Shown: positions 16,694 through 25,946, counted from the first letter of the stretch. The stretch: DNA of 64,000 bases from Fidelibacterota bacterium UBA2986 (GCA_002346675.1 DEAI01000011.1:1-64000); one strand, 5' to 3'. Translations and numbers: made by a program. The notes: generated from the letters alone by a model not told the origin.

Positions 16694-18937
16694 TCAGACA
16701 ATCGCTTCCAATTTTGTTTTACGCATAAATGATACCATAAAAGCAGAGAGGATAATAAATATAATCATAGATAAAGCAGCTGCATACCCATATCTATATA
16801 AATTAAATGCAGCTTTATATACATAGCTAACAAGAATATGGGTCAAGTCAGACGGCTCTCCACCATTACTCACCAACCAAACCACATTAATATTATTAAA
16901 GGTCCACACCGTTCCCAAAATGATTGCTGGAAGCATTACAGGCTTAATCATTGGAATAGTAATCTTACAGAACTGCTGCCACCTGGATGCACCGTCCACT
17001 TGTGAAGCTTCATACATTTCCTTTGGAATAGACTGCAACCCGCCCAGTGCCACTACCATCATAAATGGAAAACCCAACCATATATTTGTAATAATACAAG
17101 CTGAAAATGCTTCTATTGGCTGGCTTAACCACTGTACGGGAGACATATTGAAAAACTTGTTCAATATCAAATTAATAGAGCCATATTCCTGGTTAAACAT
17201 TCCACGCCAGGTCAAAGCGGCAATGTATTGAGGTAAAGCCCATGGAATTATAAGCAGAGTTCGTAAGGTTTTTTTTGCTGGGAGAGTTCGATTAATCAGG
17301 ACAGCTAAAAAAACACCTAGAGACACATGAAAACTCACATTTATGAGTGTCCATATAATTGTCTTACCCAGTACTGAATAAAATCTAATATCACTCAATA
17401 CAGTACCAAAATGATAAAAACCAATCAAATCCCAATTTTTAAATGTTCTTAAACTAAAATTTGAAAGTGAAATAATTAGATTATAAACGAATGGAAACAG
17501 AACTACTATCATAATACCCGCAAAAGCAGGAAGAATCATTAAATAGGCAAACTTGTTCTCTCTAAATGCAAAAAGAAATTTCTCTTTGGTCTTCCAAAGG
17601 ACTAAAATTATACCCACAATAATTAAACCTAATAATCCTTTTATAAATTTTCCCTGAGACCCTGGTTGAACTACTAAATTCATGGTTTTGATTTGCTCTT
17701 CTGCTTTCCTCTGTGATTCAATAGCGGCGGAGTGGGGCTCTTTTGTCCCTGCAAGAACTGATTGGTACTCCCCTCTTAGTGCATCCCAAATTGCCCTTAG
17801 CTCCGGAACAACAGGCATAGGCTTTCCGTTTTTAATAATGTCTGCATTTTGTTTAAGTAAAACATTGGATTGAACTTCAGGGTGGTCTAATGCTGCCAAA
17901 GAAGATGGTTGAGTATTCAGCCTTCTTACATAATGAAGTTGGACCTCCGGGCTGGTAAGGTATTTCATCAAATCAACTGTATGATGCAATTTCTCACCTT
18001 TTGTATGAGCATTTATAGAATATCCTTTTGTGCTGACAATGGGCGTAGGCAATTCCCCTGTTACTGAAATCCTTGGTAGTTTGGCAATCCCAAAATCAAC
18101 CTTTCCCATATAATCTCCCCAGCTCCAATCTCCGTTAATGATCATAGCCGCTCTTTCAGTCTTGAACAGAGCGTTTGCAGTTTCATAGTCACATTCCTTT
18201 GGTATGATTTTATGTTTATCCCGTAGCGATTTTATAAACGCAAATGCATTCTCATTTGATTCTGTATCCAAATGTGGTTTTCCACTTTCATCAATAAACC
18301 AATCTCCAAAACCTCCAATCCACGGAACATAGAAAAAAGGTTCTGTAAAATTCCATACCAATCCAAACTGATCTATTACACCGTCATCATCCAAATCCTT
18401 TGTCAGGGATTTCCCTAGCTGAATTAACTCATCTGTGTCTTTAGGAGGAGATGATACCATATTCTTATTATAGATTAGCATTAAATGATTTCCTACGCCA
18501 TCTCCTACCATCCAGCGTTTTTTATCAAACTTAACAACAGCGTTTGATAAAAATTGATCAAAGTAAGAAAGTGAGAATAAATCATCTAGAGGCTTGATAA
18601 TCCCCATTATTGCAAACGGGCCGACCTGATCTGATGGCCCGTAAATCAGCTCAGGGCCACTGCCTCCCAAGGCAGCAGACTGAAAATTAGATCTTAGCTC
18701 TTCTGTTTCTCTATAAATCAGATTTATGTTTATTCCAGTGTGAGATTCCTCATATTTATCACATACTTCTCTTAAGGCCTTTCTGTTTTCATACAACATT
18801 TGATGCCAAATGTTAATGGTGATTTCATTTGATGATTGACACCCAAAAAAGATAAAGATTGAAATGAGAAAAACAATGTTTTTGGTTACAATAAGAGAAC
18901 GAAAAATATATTGTAATATTTTAATAATATTTTTCAT
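16694..18937 (-). CDS. Fused maltodextrin-binding protein and MalF permease (MalE-MalF fusion)
   Basis: One uninterrupted 747-aa frame holds two normally separate subunits. After a lipoprotein signal (lipobox FFGC), residues about 34-420 are a solute-binding domain of the MalE class (ITINIWHQMLYENRKAL; YNKNMVSSPPKDTDEL; KTERAAMIINGDWSW). A linker leads to a membrane segment at about 431-448 (GLLGLIIVGIILVLW). A MalF-type permease then runs to the end, with the EAA loop EMYEASQVDGASRWQQFCKI (about 640-659). The binding domain would be tethered at both ends: by lipid at Cys and by the added helix. No stand-alone malE occurs in the operon. It overlaps glgP by 17 bp upstream and precedes malG by 6 nt. 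Both halves are clear; the junction is near nucleotide 17,650. Confidence 0.9.
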   Translation of the reverse strand: MKNIIKILQYIFRSLIVTKNIVFLISIFIFFGCQSSNEITINIWHQMLYENRKALREVCDKYEESHTGININLIYRETEELRSNFQSAALGGSGPELIYGPSDQVGPFAIMGIIKPLDDLFSLSYFDQFLSNAVVKFDKKRWMVGDGVGNHLMLIYNKNMVSSPPKDTDELIQLGKSLTKDLDDDGVIDQFGLVWNFTEPFFYVPWIGGFGDWFIDESGKPHLDTESNENAFAFIKSLRDKHKIIPKECDYETANALFKTERAAMIINGDWSWGDYMGKVDFGIAKLPRISVTGELPTPIVSTKGYSINAHTKGEKLHHTVDLMKYLTSPEVQLHYVRRLNTQPSSLAALDHPEVQSNVLLKQNADIIKNGKPMPVVPELRAIWDALRGEYQSVLAGTKEPHSAAIESQRKAEEQIKTMNLVVQPGSQGKFIKGLLGLIIVGIILVLWKTKEKFLFAFRENKFAYLMILPAFAGIMIVVLFPFVYNLIISLSNFSLRTFKNWDLIGFYHFGTVLSDIRFYSVLGKTIIWTLINVSFHVSLGVFLAVLINRTLPAKKTLRTLLIIPWALPQYIAALTWRGMFNQEYGSINLILNKFFNMSPVQWLSQPIEAFSACIITNIWLGFPFMMVVALGGLQSIPKEMYEASQVDGASRWQQFCKITIPMIKPVMLPAIILGTVWTFNNINVVWLVSNGGEPSDLTHILVSYVYKAAFNLYRYGYAAALSMIIFIILSAFMVSFMRKTKLEAIV

Positions 18938-20558
18938 TATATCTTTTTACCATCCGATGAGCGGTAAAGTTCACACCTGTTTTGATAGCTTCTTTCATAA
19001 TGGAAATCCACCTTTCCTGATGATTATAATATGTGGGAATTACCTCATTTTCCAAAAGAGAATAAAAATGTGTTGCATCTTTTTCATCCTCAGGACTATC
19101 TGGATCTCCCACGGCCCAACCATTGATTCCATCTCGACAACCTTCTGCCCACCAGCCATCCAGAACAGAAAGATTTGGGACACCGTTCAATGTTGCCTTC
19201 ATCCCACTTGTGCCGCTAGCTTCATTGGGTCGTAATGGCGTGTTAAGCCAAACATCCACACCAGAAGTGATCATTCGACCGAGCCACATATTATAATTTT
19301 CTAAGTATATAATTTTTACTTTTCCAATCATGGATTTTGAATTTTCCACAATTTGTCTAATTAGCTCCTTTCCTTCTTGATCATTGGGGTGAGCTTTACC
19401 TGAAAATATTATTTGTATTTTTCCTTCCCCAATTGATTGCAGCCGTTCTAGGTCATGAAATATTAATTGGGCACGTTTATAGGTAGCAGATCTACGTGCA
19501 AACCCAATGGTTAGAGTATTTCCATCCAATGCTTTTGAAACTTGTGAGTTTGCATATCCCAACAAAAAATATTTTCTAGTTTTGTGAGCTTCTAATAAAA
19601 TATGATTGGGAATTTTATCAATCTCCAATAATGCTTCAGGATTTGTTTTCCAGTTTGGTAAGTATTCGTCATACAATCTTTTGAATGGACTTCCCATCCA
19701 ATATGAATGATGTACACCATTTGTGATATACCCAATATTCGTCCAAGGAAATTGATTTTGTGCTACCTGACCATGTAACTGCGAGACTCCGTTTGCCGAA
19801 CGACTATAGTATAGACCAAGTTCAGTCATATGAAGACGGCCATTTTGGACAAGTGAAGGCAATTTCAAATTTTCAGGTAACAATCCACGCAATAATTTTT
19901 TTGCCCTCGACTCAGAAAAATGATCATGCCCAGCAGGAACTGGTGTGTGTGTTGTAAAATGACATAATGATTTAACTTTTTCAACATTCCCATCATATTT
20001 TTCCAAAAGATACAAAACTAAAAATGAACAATGTCCTTCATTCATATGATATGTCTTTATTTTATTTTGTCCTAATTCTTCTAAAAGCTTAGAACCTCCA
20101 AAACCTAGAATTGCCTCCTGAAGAATTCTGTGATCTTTATCTCCAGAATACAAGCGTGCAGTAATTTTTCTATCATCATCAAAGTTTTCTTCTATATCTG
20201 TATCCAAAAAATAAAGTGGAATTGTATGTCCACTATATCCTACATAATCAAATTGATATACTTGAATCCAAACATCCCGCTCTCTTAAACGAAGTGTAAA
20301 TTTGATTTTAAGTTTTTTTAATAGTGGATATGGATCAAATCTTGGGTATGTTTCTGTTTGTACCCCCTCTTCATCAATGCGCTGTTTGAAATATCCTTCA
20401 CGATACAATAAGGTTATGGCACACATATTCAACCCTAAATCACCTGATGATTTAATATGGTCACCGGCAAGTACGCCAAGTCCTCCACTGTAAGTTGGCA
20501 AACTAGATGAGATTCCAATTTCAGCAGAAAAATAAGCTATATCATATTTAGGCTTCAT
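18921..20558 (-). CDS. glgP: Alpha-glucan (glycogen/maltodextrin) phosphorylase, short form
   Basis: Releases glucose-1-phosphate from the non-reducing end of alpha-1,4-glucans, in the cytoplasm (GT35). At 545 aa it is the short AgpA-like type rather than the 800-aa type. The N-terminus has YFSAEIGISSSLPTYSGGLG. Substrate loop residues are in TTHTPVPAGHDHF. The pyridoxal-phosphate lysine is Lys454 in GTSGMKATLNG. It overlaps malQ by 4 bp (ATGA) and malE-malF by 17 bp. Together with MalQ it should turn imported maltodextrins into glucose-1-phosphate and glucose. Confidence 0.94.
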   Translation of the reverse strand: MKPKYDIAYFSAEIGISSSLPTYSGGLGVLAGDHIKSSGDLGLNMCAITLLYREGYFKQRIDEEGVQTETYPRFDPYPLLKKLKIKFTLRLRERDVWIQVYQFDYVGYSGHTIPLYFLDTDIEENFDDDRKITARLYSGDKDHRILQEAILGFGGSKLLEELGQNKIKTYHMNEGHCSFLVLYLLEKYDGNVEKVKSLCHFTTHTPVPAGHDHFSESRAKKLLRGLLPENLKLPSLVQNGRLHMTELGLYYSRSANGVSQLHGQVAQNQFPWTNIGYITNGVHHSYWMGSPFKRLYDEYLPNWKTNPEALLEIDKIPNHILLEAHKTRKYFLLGYANSQVSKALDGNTLTIGFARRSATYKRAQLIFHDLERLQSIGEGKIQIIFSGKAHPNDQEGKELIRQIVENSKSMIGKVKIIYLENYNMWLGRMITSGVDVWLNTPLRPNEASGTSGMKATLNGVPNLSVLDGWWAEGCRDGINGWAVGDPDSPEDEKDATHFYSLLENEVIPTYYNHQERWISIMKEAIKTGVNFTAHRMVKRYNEKYY

Positions 20559-22072
20559 AGTCTTTTTGATTTCTTTGTAAGTTTAAATAATCTTTGTTTT
20601 ATTTTGTTAGTGAGTAATCCTGGAGCCATCCGCCATCCCCAGTTAGCACCGACTGTCCCCGGTATATTCATCCGAGCAGTTGAATCCAGACCCAATACAT
20701 CCTGCATTGGAATTATGGCAGTATTGGCATTGGTATTAAGAGCGTATTCGATCATTTTCCAATTCACACTCTGCCCTTTGATATTTAGAGCTTTTTTTGC
20801 GTTTTCCAATCCCTGAGTTAAATCTATTTTAGTTTGAGCGTTTTCTCCCTTCGACTGTGATTGAAACCAACCCACGGTTGTATCATTATCATGAGTCCCG
20901 GTATACACCACATTATTAGGATCTAAATTTTGAAATGGTTCCCCATTTGAAAAGGACATTTGCAATATTTTCATTCCGGGGATCCCAAAGGCTGCCCTCA
21001 GAACTGCTGCATCCTCAGAAGCCTCTCCAAGATCTTCAGCCATAATAGGCCTTTTCCCAATTTTTTTAAAAATTGAATTAAAAAAAAATTCCCCGGGACC
21101 AACCACCCATTTCCCTTTGAGTCCGTTACTATCTTTGGCTGGGATTTCCCAGTATTTTGCGAATCCATTAAAGTGGTCGATTCGAATGATATCAACTAAC
21201 TCAAACAAATGGGTAATTCTGTCCACCCACCACGAAAAATCTGATTGTTTATGGTATGCCCAATCATAGATAGGATGCCCCCAAATTTGTCCCGTTTCAA
21301 TAAAGAAATCCGGTGGACAACCAGACTGGACTCTCATTCTTCCATCGCTATTGAGCTTAAACATTTCCTTGTTCCACCAAACATCTGCACTGTTGAAAGA
21401 TACATATATGGGGATATCACCAATAATTTGAACCTGTTGGGAATTCGCGTAGGATTTCAGCTTCATCCATTGATCGTGGAAAAGATATTGGAGCACCTTC
21501 ACCTCTTCAAATTCTTTAGAGTAGTTGACCTGGACATCCTTTAATTTATCCTGCATACAAGCTCTATAGGATGTCCCCCAGTCAATCCAATCTGCACCGT
21601 TATGGATATTCTGTATAACACTGAATAATGCGAAGGGTTTTAACCATTTTTTATTATTATTACAAAATGTATTATACTTCGCTAATCTCTTTGAACTGGC
21701 TCTAATCTGAAAATTATTTGCTGCTTTTTTTAATAAACTAAATCTCCACTCTATAACAGAGCTAAATCGTACCCGATCATTGCAAAATCCCGGCGGGGAA
21801 GTCAAATCATAGTGATCTAGGTATCCATCCCGCACCAAAAAATCCAAGCTGATCAACAAATGGCTATTCGCAAAGGCAGATGTTGCACTGTACGGACAAT
21901 TAAAATTATCCGGAGGATTCATGGGTAATATTTGCCAATTTTTTTGTCCCATCTCTGCTAAATCATCGATAAACTGAAATGCATAAGGACCTATTTCACC
22001 AATCCCATAATTCCCGGGAAGAGATGTGATATGCAATAGTATCCCTGATTCGCGATGAAACTTTTCAGTCAA
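20555..22072 (-). CDS. malQ: 4-alpha-glucanotransferase (amylomaltase)
   Basis: Disproportionates maltooligosaccharides (GH77), making longer chains for the phosphorylase. The 505-aa length is typical of the compact bacterial form. Motifs include RESGILLHITSLPGNYGIG at the N-terminus, IIRIDHFNGFAKYWEIPA with the nucleophile Asp, IMAEDLGEASED with the catalytic Glu, and GTHDNDTTVGWF. The start is TTG 22072; no ATG lies near the family N-terminus. It is the first enzyme of the malQ-glgP-malEF-malG-malK operon and overlaps glgP by 4 bp. Confidence 0.95.
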   Translation of the reverse strand: MTEKFHRESGILLHITSLPGNYGIGEIGPYAFQFIDDLAEMGQKNWQILPMNPPDNFNCPYSATSAFANSHLLISLDFLVRDGYLDHYDLTSPPGFCNDRVRFSSVIEWRFSLLKKAANNFQIRASSKRLAKYNTFCNNNKKWLKPFALFSVIQNIHNGADWIDWGTSYRACMQDKLKDVQVNYSKEFEEVKVLQYLFHDQWMKLKSYANSQQVQIIGDIPIYVSFNSADVWWNKEMFKLNSDGRMRVQSGCPPDFFIETGQIWGHPIYDWAYHKQSDFSWWVDRITHLFELVDIIRIDHFNGFAKYWEIPAKDSNGLKGKWVVGPGEFFFNSIFKKIGKRPIMAEDLGEASEDAAVLRAAFGIPGMKILQMSFSNGEPFQNLDPNNVVYTGTHDNDTTVGWFQSQSKGENAQTKIDLTQGLENAKKALNIKGQSVNWKMIEYALNTNANTAIIPMQDVLGLDSTARMNIPGTVGANWGWRMAPGLLTNKIKQRLFKLTKKSKRL

Positions 22073-22089
22073 AATTATATGAAATATAC

Positions 22090-22106
22090 TTGAGTCTTTA
22101 TAAAGA
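22090..22106. promoter_or_regulatory. Candidate operator upstream of malQ: TTGAGTC overlapping a 12-nt palindrome
   Basis: TTGAGTCTTTA (22090-22100) overlaps the perfect palindrome TCTTTATAAAGA (22095-22106), 18-34 nt before the malQ start. The same 11-mer occurs between the divergent GH13 and pullulanase genes (7260-7270). Its position next to the malQ start would suit a repressor. Confidence 0.48.
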
Positions 22107-22123
22107 GTTCAGTCTAACTTGCA

Positions 22124-22315
22124 CTAACTATCGGGAGTCCCTTGTAAATCTTTTTGTCGTAATCTTATTGTTTCAGGCCTGCCATCAATTCTATCACGGT
22201 ACAGTGTAATACGGCTACCATTTATTTCTGCAACCTTCCAGTCACGTTCTTCAAAAAAAATGATGTCTCCCACAGAAAATTCATTTGGTTCATGGTAGTC
22301 ATTTGTTTTTTTCAT
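22124..22315 (-). CDS. Small conserved-looking hypothetical protein (63 aa)
   Basis: I do not recognise a named family. The 63-aa frame starts with ATG AAA AAA behind a good Shine-Dalgarno (AAGGGA), 21 nt after trmB and 51 nt before malQ, on the same strand. The body (FSVGDIIFFEERDWKVAEI, then ITLYRDRI) alternates hydrophobic and charged residues in short strands, as in small SH3-like barrels. There is no signal peptide or membrane segment. Its place between the regulator and the operon it probably controls suggests a regulatory or accessory role, which is inference only. Confidence 0.62.
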   Translation of the reverse strand: MKKTNDYHEPNEFSVGDIIFFEERDWKVAEINGSRITLYRDRIDGRPETIRLRQKDLQGTPDS

Positions 22316-22336
22316 AATATCATCCCTTCTATCAAA

Positions 22337-23143
22337 CTATTTTAGTAACTCATCTAAATGGATTTCTGGACGTCGCATTACTCTTTTTACGATTGGGGTG
22401 GTATCAATATTCATTCTCTTTCCAGCAAGAGTTATATCGAGTATTATATGATCAGTAGCAATTTCTGTTATTGCTTTATTCCTAGTCCAAATTGCCCTTG
22501 CAGAATTATCATTTTCCATCCCTCCCATAATAGTGATTTCATGATCAGAAACAATCAATATTTTTGGCTTCCATACTTCTAAAAGATCTTTTTCTACTAA
22601 ATCATACGAAAGAGTCACACCTACATTTTTTGAAATTTTGCTAAACGAAAAGGCGGTGATTTCTATCCCCCTTTTCTCTGCACTTAGTAGCTCTGTATTC
22701 AGCTTTACAAATTCTTTGTCCCATCCATTTATGAAAAGTTTTTCCCTGCAATTATTTATACACTCTTTCATTTTTAAAATGATATTATTGTAACCATGTA
22801 AATGCCAGAAATCAAAAGATTCTTCATCCAATTTAAATTTTCCTAACGTGTCAGTTAATAAATTAATTCTGTGTGTATGTAAATGCCCCAAGTGTTCAAT
22901 TAAGGAAGCTGGAGGTAATGGAACGTACTTTCTTGGGGAATTAGCTACAGAATTAATCAACCCTTCAGTTTCCATTTTTTTTAACACAGAATATATAGCA
23001 GACCGTGGAATTTCAGACCTAGCACTGATTTCATAACCTGTGGAAGGATTTTTTTTCAATAAAGACAAATAGGCTTTTCCAACTGATTCAGTGAAACCAA
23101 ATTCTGTTAATATCTGAATTATTTCTTTTTCAAGATGGTCCAT
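22337..23143 (-). CDS. TrmB-family sugar-responsive transcriptional regulator
   Basis: A 268-aa regulator. Residues 1-75 are a TrmB-type winged helix: FGFTESVGKAYLSLLKKNPS, then SEIPRSAIYSVLKKMETEGL and a wing ending KYVPLPP. The C-terminal domain (about 105-250) has the TrmB effector-fold pattern KLFINGWDKEF...ITAFSF. TrmB proteins control maltose and trehalose uptake in archaea and relatives control sugar genes in bacteria. It sits directly upstream of the maltodextrin operon, so control of that operon is likely. It is shorter than archaeal TrmB (about 340 aa), so the sugar-binding part may differ. The inverted repeat at 23187-23200, 44 nt upstream, may be its own operator. Confidence 0.86.
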   Translation of the reverse strand: MDHLEKEIIQILTEFGFTESVGKAYLSLLKKNPSTGYEISARSEIPRSAIYSVLKKMETEGLINSVANSPRKYVPLPPASLIEHLGHLHTHRINLLTDTLGKFKLDEESFDFWHLHGYNNIILKMKECINNCREKLFINGWDKEFVKLNTELLSAEKRGIEITAFSFSKISKNVGVTLSYDLVEKDLLEVWKPKILIVSDHEITIMGGMENDNSARAIWTRNKAITEIATDHIILDITLAGKRMNIDTTPIVKRVMRRPEIHLDELLK

Positions 23144-23186
23144 TATTTTTGACTTTTAACAAATGAAGCCTTGATTTTTAATAGTA

Positions 23187-23205
23187 ACTCTTAATTGAGT
23201 CAATA
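23187..23205. promoter_or_regulatory. Candidate operator upstream of trmB (ACTC-N6-GAGT with TTGAGTC core)
   Basis: ACTC (23187-23190), TTAATT, GAGT (23197-23200) is an exact inverted repeat. It includes TTGAGTC at 23195-23201, the fourth intergenic copy of that heptamer in the locus. It lies 44 nt before the trmB start, consistent with autoregulation. Confidence 0.45.
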
Positions 23206-23303
23206 AATTTAATAACAATATTTTATTGGCCAATACCTTTTTAGGTTTTCAATTCCTAAATTTGTTTTTATAATATTGTACTCATTATAAATAATGGTGC
23301 AGA

Positions 23304-23324
23304 TTTAACTTAATTATAGTTAAA
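23304..23324. promoter_or_regulatory. Inverted repeat in the thrB promoter region
   Basis: TTTAACT (23304-23310) and AGTTAAA (23318-23324) are perfect 7-nt arms around TAATTAT. The site is 80 nt upstream of the thrB start and just before a TATATT-like -10. It could be an operator for thrBC; its protein partner is unknown. Confidence 0.35.
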
Positions 23325-23403
23325 TAATTATTAAACTATATTGTAGATGTTACAGTTAAGGTGAATCTTATGGCTGTAATGCCTTCAAAAAAAGGATATA
23401 TTT

Positions 23404-24339
23404 ATGGGAAATGATTCAATTAAAATTAGAACTCCTGCTACAGTCTCAAATGTTAGTTGCGGATTTGACTGTTTGGGGTATGCGATTTCTGAACCCGCTG
23501 ATATTGTAACAGTTACAAAGACTGATAATCAAGATATTGATATTTCTCTATCTGGAATTGGCGCGGACAAAATTCCTACTACTACTAAAAAAAATACTGC
23601 AGGAAAAGCGGTACTTTCTTTTTTGGATTTTTTTGGAGAAAAAAAAGGATTTAAAATTCATATTGAAAAGGGAATTCACCCAGGAAGCGGGATAGGTTCT
23701 AGTGCTGCTAGCGCTGTTGGAGCAGCTTTTGGTGTGAATAAGTTACTGGGCTCTCCACTAAGTCTTGAAGAACTACTGGTTCACTGTATAAATGGTGAAA
23801 TCGTATCTTCAGGCACTGCCCATGGGGACAATGTAGCTCCTGCGTTATTGGGAGGATTTATTTTAATTCGAATTAACGGTTCTCCCGATATTATAAAATT
23901 ACCTGTACCAAAAAATCTGATTAGTATAATTGTTTTACCAGAATATCAAATTAATACTCAGGATGCAAGAAATATCCTACCCAAAAATGTTTCATTGAAA
24001 TCAGCTATTAAACAATCAGGAAATATTTCCGGTTTTATAGCAGGATTATATGAAAGTAATTTCGAATTAATGAGCAGGTCAATGGTAGATTTATTCGCAG
24101 AACCCTTTAGGCGTGGTCTCATCCCCGGCTATGATTCCATACATCAAGCTGCTATGGAAAGTGGCGCTATTGGATGTGGAATCTCTGGATCAGGGCCATC
24201 AATATTTGCCTTATCATACTCTAAAGAAAGAGCAGAAATAATTGGTAAGGAAATAGTTAAAGGATTTCAAAAAGTAGGGTTAAATAGTAAGCTATTTATT
24301 TCGTCTATTCATACTCATCCTCCTGAGATTCTCGATTGA
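23404..24339 (+). CDS. thrB: Homoserine kinase
   Basis: Phosphorylates homoserine in threonine synthesis (GHMP kinase family). The 311-aa length is typical. The N-terminus has RTPATVSNVSCGFDCLGYA. The ATP-binding GHMP motif HPGSGIGSSAASAVG lies at about 93-107, and the C-terminal GAIGCGISGSGPSIFAL motif is intact. An AAAGGAT Shine-Dalgarno precedes ATG 23404. It is followed 29 nt later by thrC. The stop is TGA, useful evidence that TGA normally terminates in this genome. Confidence 0.95.
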   Translation: MGNDSIKIRTPATVSNVSCGFDCLGYAISEPADIVTVTKTDNQDIDISLSGIGADKIPTTTKKNTAGKAVLSFLDFFGEKKGFKIHIEKGIHPGSGIGSSAASAVGAAFGVNKLLGSPLSLEELLVHCINGEIVSSGTAHGDNVAPALLGGFILIRINGSPDIIKLPVPKNLISIIVLPEYQINTQDARNILPKNVSLKSAIKQSGNISGFIAGLYESNFELMSRSMVDLFAEPFRRGLIPGYDSIHQAAMESGAIGCGISGSGPSIFALSYSKERAEIIGKEIVKGFQKVGLNSKLFISSIHTHPPEILD

Positions 24340-24368
24340 TTTTTTTTTGACTTGAGCTTACAAAACCG

Positions 24369-25670
24369 TTGAGATTCTACAGTACTCAAGACCCCAATTA
24401 TAAAGTATCTTTTAAAAGTGCATTATTCCATAGCATTTCTCCTTATGGTGGGCTGTATATGCCAGAGACAATCCCAAAATTTGATAAAAGGTTTTTGGAG
24501 CTCTTACCAGAGTATTCATTCCCCGAGATTGGGCAAAAAATTGCCTCACTCTTCCTGTCAGATAATATTGAATCTACCAAAATAAAAAACTTAGTTGATA
24601 AATCATTTGACTTTGATGCACCGCTGGTGAGCTTAAATGATCAAATTCATGTTTTGGAACTTTGGCATGGACCTACTCTAGCCTTCAAAGATTTTGGGGC
24701 TCGGTTCATGGCTCAGCTCATGAGTTATTTTGTTGAGTATTCGTCTGAGCCTATCCAAATTTTAGTAGCAACTTCAGGAGATACAGGAAGTGCAATTGCC
24801 AATAGTTTTTTAGGAGTGGATGGGATAAAAGTTTCTGTCCTTTATCCAAAAAATCGGGTCAGTAAAATTCAAGAACAACAATTTACTACTTTAGGGAAAA
24901 ACATTACCGCCTACGAAGTAGAAGGAAGTTTTGATGACTGCCAAAAATTGGTAAAAGCTGCTTTTTTGGATCGAGAATTAAATGAATCACTTAAGCTTAC
25001 CTCTGCCAATTCAATCAATATTGGCAGATTGATTCCACAAATATTTTACTATGTATCTGCATTTTCTCAATTAAATAAAAAAGGGAATATTATAATTTCG
25101 GTGCCATCTGGTAATTTTGGAAACCTTACAGCTGGAATCATTGCAATGAAAATGGGGCTACCCATTCGAAAATTTATTGCTTCTACAAATATCAATAAAA
25201 TTATTCCAGAATATTTGAAAAGTGGACATTTTTCCCCTGAGCCTTCTATTCAAACTATCTCCAATGCTATGGATGTTGGAAACCCTAGTAATTTTGAACG
25301 ACTTTTAGATATATTTAACCATTCTCAAGATAAAATGAAAAATAAAATAAATGGATATTTTTTCAGTGATGAAGAAACAAAATCTTCAATGCGATATATT
25401 CATTCAGAGTTTAACTATATAGTGGATCCTCATGGAGCTGTGGGTTTCTCTGGACTAACTAAATATCTGACTTCTATAAATTCAGGGACAGGTATATTTT
25501 TGGGGACAGCTCATCCTGCAAAATTTTTTGATATAGTAAAAAATACTATAAATATTGATGTTAACATCCCAGAAAGACTTGCTTCGTTTATGAAAAATAA
25601 AAAACAATCTGTTCTTTTATCAAACTCTTTTGATGAGTTTAAAAACTGTTTGCTTGAAAGGGGAAAATAG
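24369..25670 (+). CDS. thrC: Threonine synthase
   Basis: Converts O-phosphohomoserine to threonine using PLP. The 433-aa protein starts at TTG 24369. The N-terminal MRFYSTQDPNYKVSFKSAL and SPYGGLYMPE are family hallmarks. The PLP lysine is Lys107 in GPTLAFKDFGAR. The phosphate-cradle and substrate loops show ATSGDTGSAIANSF and SVPSGNFGNLTAG. It is the second gene of a thrB-thrC unit. Homoserine dehydrogenase is not in this window. The 276 nt after it (25671-25946) hold no gene or clear structure. Confidence 0.94.
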   Translation: MRFYSTQDPNYKVSFKSALFHSISPYGGLYMPETIPKFDKRFLELLPEYSFPEIGQKIASLFLSDNIESTKIKNLVDKSFDFDAPLVSLNDQIHVLELWHGPTLAFKDFGARFMAQLMSYFVEYSSEPIQILVATSGDTGSAIANSFLGVDGIKVSVLYPKNRVSKIQEQQFTTLGKNITAYEVEGSFDDCQKLVKAAFLDRELNESLKLTSANSINIGRLIPQIFYYVSAFSQLNKKGNIIISVPSGNFGNLTAGIIAMKMGLPIRKFIASTNINKIIPEYLKSGHFSPEPSIQTISNAMDVGNPSNFERLLDIFNHSQDKMKNKINGYFFSDEETKSSMRYIHSEFNYIVDPHGAVGFSGLTKYLTSINSGTGIFLGTAHPAKFFDIVKNTINIDVNIPERLASFMKNKKQSVLLSNSFDEFKNCLLERGK

Positions 25671-25946
25671 ATCCAAAAAAATCAACTGCAATATCATTCT
25701 AAATTATCAAATACTATATTCAATCTCCTTCAAACGCCGATCATCTTTATCCCATCATCCATTATATAAAATCTTGTTTAGCTTTCATTTTCATTTAAAT
25801 ATAAGGTTATAAACCTTTCTATAATCAACAATTGAAAAAAGGGAATTCCAATAATATATTATTAAATAGATTACATAAATATTATAGATAATTTTACACT
25901 TCAGGAATTCATCCCTAAATTTTAGCTCTTTTTTAAATATGATTTT

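Noticed and set aside
23370..23414. 15-codon leader peptide overlapping the thrB start
   Set aside because: It has no run of Thr or Ile codons and no attenuator hairpins, so the overlap is probably chance.
25671..25946. Possible small gene or RNA after thrC
   Set aside because: The stretch is AT-rich with no ribosome binding site, no credible frame and no stable inverted repeat. I see nothing in it.
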